A stretch of 16,137 nt of DNA from JAENVT01 sp031412355 (GTDB lineage: Bacteria > Actinomycetota > Acidimicrobiia > Acidimicrobiales > Ilumatobacteraceae), in NCBI GenBank assembly GCA_031412355.1, contig JANOCR010000170.1, forward strand, positions 1-16,137. The letters run 5' to 3'. Every line of letters begins with the position of its first letter. Position 1 is the first letter of the stretch. Shown here piece by piece: positions 6,590 to 13,178 of this stretch. Position numbers and translations under genes: made by a program. Below the pieces are notes generated by a model. It did not search any database, had not been told where the DNA came from, and was given only the letters and a program-made list of their open reading frames with translations.

Positions 6590-6952
6590 ATGGAGGTCCT
6601 CTACATCTCGTCCAGCGGGTCGTCTGACGCGACCCGGACTTCGATTCCGTGGCATCTCGCTGTGAACGGATCCATCGAATCAAACCAGACCGCCCGTCTC
6701 GTTCTTGTGGGTGACGCGGCTGAGATAGTGCGTGCCGATGTGCGCGATGGGGTCGAAGGGGTCGGGCTACCACCTCTACGCGACCTCGTCGCCAAAGCGG
6801 TCGAACGATCTGTCGCAATACATGTTTGAAGGGGTTGTGCAGTTGCCCGGGGGGCAACCGACGACGACCTCGCCACAGTGAACGGGACGTGGGCGGCTCC
6901 GCCTGACGTCGCCGCACTCATCGCCGCCGCAGACCGGGTCGTCACCTTCTAG
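6590..6952 (+). CDS. DsrE-like protein, candidate selenoprotein with in-frame TGA (Sec80)
   Basis: The frame MEVLYISSSGSSDATRTSIP to VAIHV stops at TGA 6827-6829 after 79 codons. The same frame then continues sensibly as RGCAVARGATDDDLA and, further on, PPDVAALIAAADRVVTF to a TAG at 6950-6952. Read through, the protein has 120 residues, a normal size for single-domain DsrE/DsrF/YchN-like proteins, small cytoplasmic sulfur-relay or redox proteins with a reactive cysteine. The TGA would be residue 80 and forms U-R-G-C with C83, a U-x-x-C redox motif. A hairpin like a bacterial SECIS follows at 6831-6871. The alternative is a Cys codon (TGC/TGT) mutated to TGA in a decaying region, where several neighbours are broken. 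The family call is from pattern resemblance. The Sec reading is inference, with strong structural support. Confidence 0.6.
6831..6871 (+). promoter_or_regulatory. Putative bacterial SECIS hairpin
   Basis: Twelve bases after the TGA, GTTGCCC (6842-6848) and GGGCAAC (6852-6858) form a perfect 7-bp stem with a GGG loop, 17 bases in all. Below it, 6831-6838 can pair with 6864-6871 in eight pairs including two G-U. In the E. coli fdhF SECIS, as I recall it, a 17-base upper hairpin lies 11 bases after the UGA and has G residues at the start of its loop. This element matches that geometry closely. Confidence 0.6.
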
Positions 6953-6999
6953 TCGATCGGCTGCGTCGTCCGTGACGCCAGCAGGACTCTTCACACGCG

Positions 7000-7217
7000 T
7001 TGAAGTCGTGGGGGTGTCCGACGGTCGCCGACGACCCACACGTGCAATACGAGATCGGTCGGGCAGAGGCAGCGCTCCAAAGCGCTCGCGCCCTCGCGGT
7101 TGATACGCTCCGCTCGAACGCTGCTTCCGTGACCTCCACACCGCAAACCGACAAATCGTCTTCAGCGGCGAAGGCTTTCGAAGCTACGCCAGACACCGAT
7201 TCGGTCGCACCGGCTGA
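7000..7217 (+). pseudogene. Acyl-CoA dehydrogenase remnant (C-terminal fragment)
   Basis: One frame reads VADDPHVQYEIGRAEAALQS then ARALAVDTL (about 7018-7110), which resembles the helical C-terminal domain of acyl-CoA dehydrogenase-like flavoproteins. After a shift to another frame at about 7113 it reads LERCFRDLHTANRQIVFSG and then EGFRSYARHRFGRTG, ending at TGA 7215-7217. This matches the usual family end, where an R-D-L-H-T segment precedes the final helix. The part between the two frames, which should hold the helix before PLERCFRDL, is missing. No start codon, FAD-binding N-terminus or catalytic base is present. It is a decayed fragment with no expected activity. Confidence 0.7.
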
Positions 7218-7268
7218 GTTCGAACGGATCGCAACAGCGAGGTCTGCGCGAGCCACTGCTCGGACTCG

Positions 7269-7772
7269 TCAGCGGCGCAGCGGACCGCCACCCAGACGAG
7301 CCGGCTGTGCCGTACCGGCGTCGTGATAGCGCGATGACGGCGTGCCGGGCGGGTTGTGTACCCCTGGCCGAGCGTCAGGATTGCCGACACAGACCTCAGC
7401 CTCCAGCCCATCAGGATCACGGAAGAACAAGCTCAGGATGTGGCCGAAGTCGGTGACGAAACCGTCGGTGGCACCGCGGGCGAGCAACCGGTTCCGAATC
7501 TCGTCGAACGCTTCGATCGAGGCAGCCTCCAACGCCAAGTGATCGAGCCTCCCCCGACCGAACATCGGCACCTGACGCTGCGACTCGGTATTGCCCGCCA
7601 GCTCGAACACGTTCAACTCCGCCGCTGGTCCGACCCACACAATCGTCAACTTGAAACCGTCCTGCTGCTGCAACACCTCTGACGAAGCATCGAAGACACC
7701 CTCATAGAACTCGGTGAAGCGAACAGTGTCGCCTGTCAGCACGGCAACATGATTGATCCCACCCAGCAGCAC
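7269..7772 (-). CDS. VOC-family protein (glyoxalase/dioxygenase superfamily)
   Basis: A 167-residue protein if started at GTG 7772. The longer frame upstream is Arg-rich and unlike the family. It reads GGINHVAVLTGDTVRFTEFY at the N-terminus, has ELNVFELAG mid-way, then RLDHLALEA and FFRDPDGLEAEVCVG. These are the two beta-alpha-beta-beta-beta modules of the vicinal oxygen chelate fold, with likely metal ligands H8, the E in NVFEL, the H in LDHLAL and the E in LEAEV. Family members include glyoxalase I, extradiol dioxygenases and fosfomycin-resistance enzymes. The substrate cannot be told. The last about 30 residues (from PDARPGV) are Pro/Gly/Arg-rich and probably disordered. It is transcribed towards the acyl-CoA dehydrogenase remnant. 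Confidence 0.8.
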   Translation of the reverse strand: MLLGGINHVAVLTGDTVRFTEFYEGVFDASSEVLQQQDGFKLTIVWVGPAAELNVFELAGNTESQRQVPMFGRGRLDHLALEAASIEAFDEIRNRLLARGATDGFVTDFGHILSLFFRDPDGLEAEVCVGNPDARPGVHNPPGTPSSRYHDAGTAQPARLGGGPLRR

Positions 7773-7849
7773 ACACCGATTCTGCCACGCACCTCTTCGA
7801 CCAAACGGCCTGGGTGAACCGCTACGGAGCCACTGCGCGACAATCGAGT

Positions 7850-8293
7850 GTGCGAGCGAACGTGGCTGTGATCGTCGCACTGTTGCTCGTCGGTTGCAGC
7901 GACGGTGAGGGTTTGCAGTCTGGCTCGGACACGTCTGTGTCGACTGCCGGTCCGAGGTTCATTACGGCAGGCTGGGATGAGCAGATCTACGTCGTCGAAC
8001 TGATCGACGCCAACCCGATACGGACGACCGTCCCGTGACTGATCAGTCGCAGCCCGTCGAACGATCATTGGCCGCCAGCGTGGTCGACAACTTCCGCCAC
8101 ACCTGATCACGCGTGCCTCGTCTGGACGACCGACAGCTCTGGCCCGTTCACCGGAGGACTCGTTCTCGCTGCCGTCGACGCTTCCGACGGCACGGGCGGC
8201 GGCATCATCGAACTCACCATCCCCGGAGCCGCCTACGACTGGTTCCCTGATTGGCATCCCAACGCCAGATGCCCATCCAGCTCGACCAAATGA
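7850..8293 (+). pseudogene. Secreted lipoprotein gene interrupted by an in-frame TGA
   Basis: From GTG 7850 the frame encodes VRANVAVIVALLLVGCS, a lipoprotein signal peptide with lipobox LVGC, then a stretch containing GWDEQIYVVELIDANPIRTT that resembles one blade of a TolB/WD40-like propeller. A TGA at 8036-8038 stops it. The same frame then stays open to 8291-8293 and carries CLVWTTDSSGPFTGG and later IPGAAYDWFPDWHPN, with the PDW-type turn common in such propellers. A further piece (MIRLNNITVTKNHVEGN, from about 8290 in another frame) may be more of the same gene. No SECIS-like hairpin follows this TGA, so a nonsense mutation is the simplest reading. A GTG at 7814 is an alternative start. 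Confidence 0.5.
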
Positions 8294-8452
8294 TCCGACT
8301 CAACAACATCACCGTCACCAAGAACCACGTCGAAGGCAATAGTCCCGCAGACGTCATTTGGGACGGCACCGGTTCCCGGGGCCCGTGGTACATTCGTGAA
8401 CCGCCAGACCATCGAGTCCAGTACACCGCCTACGCCACCCTGGGGTTTGTGT

Positions 8453-8937
8453 TCAGTCGAGTAGTACGCGGAGGAGGACGTCGGTGAGCCAGTCCTGAAA
8501 ACGCTCGAGCGGCCAGCCAGCGTCACGCACCAGGCGGAGGTAGGCATCTGGTGTGAGCATCCAAAGGGTGTCGGTGATGGTGTCTTCGTCGTAGCGCAGC
8601 CGGTCCGTCTTGCGACGCAGGGCAACGGCAACCTCGTTGAGGCCGTCGCGGCGTTGTCTCTGAAAGCGGTCCCAGACTGCGGCGACTTGAGCGTCGACGG
8701 ACGCGGCGATCTCGAGTGGCGCAACACTGGCGCGGAGCGCTGATTGATCAGACACATGTTGCGGGCGTGGAGTTCAATCGAACGCACTGCGTCGAGTTCG
8801 TCGATGGCCTCGCGCCACCAGGGTCGCTGGGCGATCGGAACTGGCTAGTCGCCAGCCAGGGCTCTATCGACGACGAGCCGCAGAATGGTCGACTTGGGTC
8901 CGACCGCTGTGAAGATCGTCGGTCGAGCGAGGGTCAT
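8453..8937 (-). pseudogene. TetR-family regulator pseudogene, lacking most of the HTH
   Basis: On the - strand, from 8937, the frame reads RPTIFTAVGPKSTILRLVVD then RALAGD. This is the end of a TetR helix-turn-helix and the start of its ligand domain. A TAG at 8845-8847 interrupts it, most simply from CAG, since the same frame continues as PVPIAQRPWWREAIDELDAV to CLINQRSAPVL. Near 8717-8719 the frame shifts and goes on as LEIAASVDAQVAAVWDRF through DTLWMLTPDAYLRLVRDAGW to the TGA at 8453. The first half of the DNA-binding domain is missing: the upstream bases belong to the ChaB-like gene, whose stop overlaps here. The fragment cannot bind DNA as TetR proteins do. Confidence 0.8.
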
Positions 8938-9353
8938 CGTGCCGCCCTTGCTGTGGCGCTGCGGTTGGCCTTGTCGATCGCGGCGACGAGGTCAGCCTTT
9001 GACATCGCCCACCGGCCGCGAATGTCGAGCCGGGTTGCCACCTCGAGAAGGTGCGCCTTGCTGGCCCGGGCATTCACTCCTCCAGCGGTCTTGACTGGCC
9101 TCGTTCGGGCTTCCACGCCGGATTTCGCGTCCTGATCGTCGCTTGGTCCGGGCTCGTCCTTTGGCTCCCAGTGATCGCCAACTTTTTCGAATGAGTGCTT
9201 CAGCGATCCGAACGCGATCCGATGCGCAGCCTCACCCTCGCCGTGGTCTTGCTCAGCGGACTCGAGGGTGTGCACGTAGGTCGCCTGCGCCTTGGCGGGC
9301 GACCGCTTCAGCGTCGCTGGAAGCCGTTCCTTCTGTTGCTTGTTAAGCACCAT
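8934..9353 (-). CDS. ChaB-like protein with C-terminal Rho_N-like domain
   Basis: A 139-residue protein from ATG 9353, with a ribosome-binding site GGAGGT at 9365-9370 (spacing 11). The N-terminal part, KERLPATLKRSPAKAQATYV with A-E-Q-D-H and EAAHRIAFGSLKHSFEK after it, fits the ChaB family, small proteins named after an E. coli cation transport regulator. A charged, Pro/Asp-rich linker follows. The C-terminus, SKAHLLEVATRLDIRGRWAM then SKADLVAAIDKA, matches the Rho-terminator N-terminal-like (SAP-like) fold that often binds nucleic acid. This two-domain arrangement is known in Actinobacteria. Its real role is not established. The gene stop coincides with the truncated TetR remnant, so the junction may be a rearrangement point. 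Confidence 0.8.
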   Translation of the reverse strand: MVLNKQQKERLPATLKRSPAKAQATYVHTLESAEQDHGEGEAAHRIAFGSLKHSFEKVGDHWEPKDEPGPSDDQDAKSGVEARTRPVKTAGGVNARASKAHLLEVATRLDIRGRWAMSKADLVAAIDKANRSATARAAR

Positions 9354-9535
9354 GACGTGTTCGTACCTCCGGCGACATTCAAAGAGAGACTCCCGGGTAC
9401 CCAACAGCGACCTAGTGCCAAACATCACCGACGCGACGAAGTCGGCGAGATCCCGATCGCGTTCGTCGTGCTCGCCCACGGAGCAACCTCGACGGCGGTC
9501 AGGTGGGCCGACATGGTCAGGCCGACAGTGCGACT

Positions 9536-9568
9536 CAACCCACGGATGCGGTCGGCATCCGTGGGTTG
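9536..9568 (-). terminator. Strong intergenic hairpin, probable terminator
   Basis: CAACCCACGGATGC (9536-9549) and its exact complement GCATCCGTGGGTTG (9555-9568) form a perfect 14-bp stem with a 5-base loop. It lies 77 bases downstream of the superoxide dismutase-like gene stop and before the ChaB gene. There is no T-run, as often in Actinobacteria. It could also protect or process the transcript. Confidence 0.6.
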
Positions 9569-9644
9569 GCGATTGTGACCTTCTCAGTAACGACGAGGGT
9601 GGAACTGACTACCCGACATTCGAGTGTCACGCCGGTGATTGCAA

Positions 9645-10169
9645 TCAGAACTGCACGGGGATGCATGCCCACCGTGGCCCAGCTGCGCCAGCGGGCGGCG
9701 ATGGTCCCGTGCTGGTCTCGTCGGCGTGGATCACCACGGCCGCCGCGCCACCAGCAGGAATCACGAACGGCACCGTGGTCTCGGCCGAGGCGGTCCCGTT
9801 CGCCTCGACGACGAAATCGAGCCAAACCTCGTTGACAGCGGTGGGCGTGGCCCCATTGCTGTTGTAATGCGGACCAGCAGCTCCACCAATTCCGGTCACA
9901 CATGTGCCCACATGCACATGAGCACCGAGCCCCAGGCCCACCGCGTCGTGATCGAGGCCCTGCACCTTTAGTCGGACTGTCGTCGACCCGCCGGACTCGA
10001 CAGCTACGACCTGCGCCGTCGCGTGATCGGTCGGTTGCTCCGCTGCCGTCTGGAGATCACGCAGCTCGCCGGCACCACGTGCCCTCGTCGGTGCCGCGCT
10101 CGCTGGTGCCGCGATCTGCGAAGTCAGCGCAGCGGCCACGGCCACCACGATTGCGATACGTCTGTTCAT
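9645..10169 (-). CDS. Secreted Cu-type superoxide dismutase-like protein
   Basis: A 174-residue protein from ATG 10169, with GGGAGC as ribosome-binding site at 10175-10180. Residues 1 to about 26 are a Sec signal peptide (IAIVVAVAAALTSQIAAPAS). The mature part has the copper-site pattern of Cu/Zn superoxide dismutase: HVH (H84, H86), GPHYN (H101) and IHAD (H148), plus the disulfide cysteines C90 and C169 and the active-site arginine candidate R166. The zinc-binding loop (H-x-GDL-type) is missing: GPHYNSNG is followed directly by a short segment and EVWLDF. It is therefore Cu-only or a non-enzymatic SOD-fold protein, acting outside the membrane. Classical activity is uncertain. Confidence 0.8.
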   Translation of the reverse strand: MNRRIAIVVAVAAALTSQIAAPASAAPTRARGAGELRDLQTAAEQPTDHATAQVVAVESGGSTTVRLKVQGLDHDAVGLGLGAHVHVGTCVTGIGGAAGPHYNSNGATPTAVNEVWLDFVVEANGTASAETTVPFVIPAGGAAAVVIHADETSTGPSPPAGAAGPRWACIPVQF

Positions 10170-10467
10170 CAGTTGCTCCCTCTTGTCGTGTGTTGTGCCC
10201 GCCTGTCGCGGTGTAATCGTCGAACGGTTCACCGCTCGGTTCACAGACAGACGATCAGTTCGTCGACGCGGGTGACATCGATTGCGTTTTCTTGCCGCGG
10301 ACACTGAGAAAGTCTCAGCTTCGTCGTCGTCAGCTCCAGGAAGCGACCGACATGTGGGCATGGAGCCACCCTCGATCGCATCACTGGATCCGCGACGCAC
10401 CACTAGGCTCCGGGTTCAACGAGAGCTGGGCATGAAGCCCGGCCACTGGAGTCGGATGGGGAGGGGC
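10170..10467. promoter_or_regulatory. Divergent intergenic region with direct repeat
   Basis: This 298-base region separates the SOD-like gene (-) and the receiver-phosphatase gene (+), so it must hold both promoters. CGGTTCAC occurs at 10225-10232 and 10237-10244 (12-base period), about 55 bases upstream of the SOD start. On the - strand this reads GTGAACCG twice, followed by ATTACAC, which could be a -10. A regulator or ECF sigma site is possible, but not proven. Nothing else was recognised here. Confidence 0.35.
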
Positions 10468-11622
10468 ATGAGCGGGCGGTCGCTGGTGCTCGTTGAGGAT
10501 GATGCCGGAGACACGCTTCTGGTGACCGAGATGTTGTTGGAGGTCGCTCCGGACATGGAGCTCACGTGCTTCGCGACGCTGCAATCGGCGCTGAACGAAT
10601 GGCCACACGACGCCGAGTGCGTTCTGCTGGACCTCGGTCTTCCGGACGCGATGGGACTGTCGGCGCTGGAGAAGCTCCGCGCGCAGGTCCCGGATGTGCC
10701 GATCGTCGTACTGACTGGCCGCCTCGACGACGGGATAGGACCAGAGGCCCTTGCGGCTGGGGCGCAGGACTTCCTCGTCAAGGGTCAGGTCGACGGCCCA
10801 GGGCTGCAGCGGTCCTTGCGGTACGCGGTGGAGCGCGGACGGGCGGCCCTCGATCGGCGAGACTTCATGGCTGCGGAGTTGCGGGCGCAGGAGAACGCCC
10901 GTCTGCAACGGGGGTTGCTGCCGAGCCCGCTGATCGACACCACAGAGCTCGCCGTGGCGCCCTTCTATCGGCCCGGGGGTGACCGGGCTTTGCTCGGCGG
11001 TGATTTCTATGACGTGGTGCAGACTCCGACCGGCGTGTACCTGCTGATCGGGGACGTGTGCGGTCATGGACCCGACGAGGCGGCACTGGGAGTCGCGCTC
11101 CGGATCGCTTGGCGAGCGTTGGTACTGGCCGGGCACACCGGGGCGGAGGTCGTGCGCGGCGTCGAGCAGGTGCTGCTGGCCGAGCGGCAAGACAGGCGGT
11201 TCGCCACTATCGCCATGGTCTCATTGAATCCGGCGCTGACCCAGGCGGACGTGCTGCTGTGCGGTCACCCCCCGCCATTGCTGATCCGAGGATGCGACGT
11301 CCGCGAGCTGAGTGGGCGCGCCTTGCCGATGCTGACCTTCCTGCAGGGCCGAACGATCGAGCCGTTCACCGTCGACCTGGACGGCGATTGGGGCCTGCTG
11401 CTGTTCACCGATGGCTTGGTCGAAGGACGCGCGACACCGGGTGCGAGCGCCCGCTTCGGCGTCGACGAACTAGCGCGTCAACTGCAGTCACTCGTCGCGG
11501 CGGGGATCTCTCGCACGGACCTAGCTCCGACGCTGCTCGCAGAGGCGGAGCGGTGCAACGGCGGGCCCTTGAAGGACGACGTCGCCATGCTGCTGGTCGG
11601 CAACGCGGGGTGGTGGTGCTGA
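10468..11622 (+). CDS. Receiver domain-PP2C (SpoIIE-type) phosphatase response regulator
   Basis: A 384-residue protein from ATG 10468. The strong GGGAGGGG just upstream supports this start over earlier in-frame codons. Residues 5-120 are a receiver domain with acidic pocket D11-D12, phosphoacceptor D55 (LLDLGLPD), T83 and K105. A helical linker (RRDFMAAELRAQENARLQRG) leads to a SpoIIE/RsbU-type serine phosphatase with metal sites in GGDFYDV (D179), IGDVCGHG (D196), FTDGLVEG (D315) and KDDVAM (D370, D371). Such proteins dephosphorylate anti-sigma antagonists in partner-switching pathways when the receiver is phosphorylated. The target is not in the window. It overlaps the histidine kinase gene by 7 bases, so the kinase is the probable phosphodonor. 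Confidence 0.95.
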   Translation: MSGRSLVLVEDDAGDTLLVTEMLLEVAPDMELTCFATLQSALNEWPHDAECVLLDLGLPDAMGLSALEKLRAQVPDVPIVVLTGRLDDGIGPEALAAGAQDFLVKGQVDGPGLQRSLRYAVERGRAALDRRDFMAAELRAQENARLQRGLLPSPLIDTTELAVAPFYRPGGDRALLGGDFYDVVQTPTGVYLLIGDVCGHGPDEAALGVALRIAWRALVLAGHTGAEVVRGVEQVLLAERQDRRFATIAMVSLNPALTQADVLLCGHPPPLLIRGCDVRELSGRALPMLTFLQGRTIEPFTVDLDGDWGLLLFTDGLVEGRATPGASARFGVDELARQLQSLVAAGISRTDLAPTLLAEAERCNGGPLKDDVAMLLVGNAGWWC

Positions 11623-13178
11623 GGGTGCCGGTCCGGCGCGGATGGTCCGACTGGACGCTCGCACGCCGGCTTCGGGTTGCGCTCGTGGCGCTCTCCCTCC
11701 TGCTGGTGCTGGCCGGCCTCGCCCTCGTCGTGGTGCTGCGACAGGCCGACCGGGCGCTGTCCGACCAGGCGCAGCGGACGTTCCCGGCTCGCCTCGCCGC
11801 CAGCGAGCTCCTGACGTCACTGGTCGACCAGGAAACGGGCCTGCGGGGATACGCCCTCACGGGTGATCAGCAGTTCCTCGAGCCGTATCGACAGGGCCTC
11901 GTCGACGAACAGGCGGCGCGAGCGGCGCTCGAGCGAGTCGTTCAGCCCGACGACCCTGCTCGCCTCTCGCTCCTGACCGTCGACGCCGCGATCACGGCGT
12001 GGCGTGATCAGTACGCCTCATTGCGCACCGACGGCCAGAACAACAGCGGGGTGGACAGCTCCATCCAGTTCGGCAGACAGCTCTTCGACAGGGTGCGGCA
12101 GACCAACGCTGACCTCGACGCTCAGCTGGCGCGCCAGTTGACGAGCGCTCGAGAAGCGGCCGACCGTGACCGACACCTCGTCGTCGTGGTCCTCGCCGTG
12201 ATGGCCGTGGTGGTCGTCGTCGCAGTCGTCGGGCTCCAGCGAGCGTTGAAGGTCGCCGTGCTCCAGCCCATGAACCGCTTGGCTGCACAAGTCAGAGTCG
12301 TGTCTCGTGGCGCGCACACCGCGCCGATCCGCCCTGAAGGTCCTCCTGACCTCCGTGAGATGGGTGAAGGTGTCGAGTCGATGCGGCTCGAGCTCATCGG
12401 TGTCCTCGCCGAGGTCGAAAGCCAGCGGCGAGGAATCGAGCGCAGGGCGGCCGAGCTCGCCAGGTCCAACGCAGACCTCGAGCAGTTCGCGTACGTCGCT
12501 TCCCACGACCTCCAGGAACCGCTGCGCAAGGTTGCGAGCTTCTGTCAGCTGCTCGAGCAGCGGTACCAAGGCAAACTCGACGACCGCGCCGACCAATACA
12601 TCGCGTTCGCTGTCGACGGCGCGAAGCGCATGCAACTCCTGATCAACGACCTGCTCACCTTCAGTCGTGTCGGCCGAACGAGCGAGGGGTTCGTATCCGT
12701 CGACCTCGCGACCACGATCGCCAAGGCCTGGGACGGGTTGGAGGACCAGGTGCAGCAGACCGGCGCGCAGCTCGAGCTCGACCTGGACGAGCGGTTAGGA
12801 CGCGTCCACGGGGATGCTTCCCTGCTACAAATGCTGCTCACTAACCTGTTCGGAAACGCCGTGAAGTACCGCCGCCAGGATCGCGCTCCCGTGGTGAGAG
12901 TGACGACGACGACGGAGGGGACGACGGAGGGGCCGATCGGTCGCGTCGAGGTCGCCGACAACGGCATCGGCATCCCGGAGGAATACGCAGAGAAGGTGTT
13001 CGTGATCTTCCAGCGGCTCCACGGTCGCGACGAGTACCAAGGAACGGGCATCGGTTTGGCCCTCGCGAAGAAGGTAGTCGAATTCCACGGTGGCTCCATT
13101 CGGGTGCTTCCGTCCCCGTTGGGTGGCACCTGCGTGTCGTTCACGATTCCATTGGAGGAGAGTTTTGCCCATGCCTGA
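11616..13178 (+). CDS. CHASE3-HAMP-type sensor histidine kinase
   Basis: A 520-residue membrane kinase. The GTG at 11616 is preferred because a GCGGGG lies upstream; GTG 11625 is also possible. A first membrane helix (about 20-42) is followed by an extracellular CHASE3 region with its typical LVDQETGLRGYALTGD motif, then a second helix (about 187-206) and a HAMP-like linker. The HisKA domain has the phospho-accepting H297 in FAYVASHDLQEPLRKV, the form seen in phytochrome-like kinases. The ATPase domain shows NLFGNAVKYR (N box), DNGIGIP (G1) and GTGIGLALAKK (G2). The flanking genes encode two receivers, a receiver-phosphatase upstream (7-base overlap) and an Rcp1-like receiver downstream (8-base overlap), so it may feed one or both. 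The CHASE3 signal is unknown. Confidence 0.95.
   Translation: MLRVPVRRGWSDWTLARRLRVALVALSLLLVLAGLALVVVLRQADRALSDQAQRTFPARLAASELLTSLVDQETGLRGYALTGDQQFLEPYRQGLVDEQAARAALERVVQPDDPARLSLLTVDAAITAWRDQYASLRTDGQNNSGVDSSIQFGRQLFDRVRQTNADLDAQLARQLTSAREAADRDRHLVVVVLAVMAVVVVVAVVGLQRALKVAVLQPMNRLAAQVRVVSRGAHTAPIRPEGPPDLREMGEGVESMRLELIGVLAEVESQRRGIERRAAELARSNADLEQFAYVASHDLQEPLRKVASFCQLLEQRYQGKLDDRADQYIAFAVDGAKRMQLLINDLLTFSRVGRTSEGFVSVDLATTIAKAWDGLEDQVQQTGAQLELDLDERLGRVHGDASLLQMLLTNLFGNAVKYRRQDRAPVVRVTTTTEGTTEGPIGRVEVADNGIGIPEEYAEKVFVIFQRLHGRDEYQGTGIGLALAKKVVEFHGGSIRVLPSPLGGTCVSFTIPLEESFAHA

Noticed and set aside
8036..8048. Second selenocysteine codon in the lipoprotein gene
   Set aside because: No hairpin of SECIS type follows within the expected distance, and the residue would lie at no redox motif. 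A nonsense mutation is simpler.
7736..8257. 173-residue - strand frame opposite the lipoprotein
   Set aside because: Composition is Arg/Gly/Ser-rich and no family pattern is visible. The + strand has a clean lipoprotein signal.
9195..9578. 127-residue open frame on the + strand
   Set aside because: It lies opposite the ChaB-like gene, has no recognisable motif, and its codons look like the complement of the ChaB frame.
12905..12932. Short repeated ACGGAGGGG units in the kinase gene
   Set aside because: They encode a Thr/Glu/Gly loop inside the ATPase domain and do not disturb the frame, so ordinary low-complexity coding is enough.
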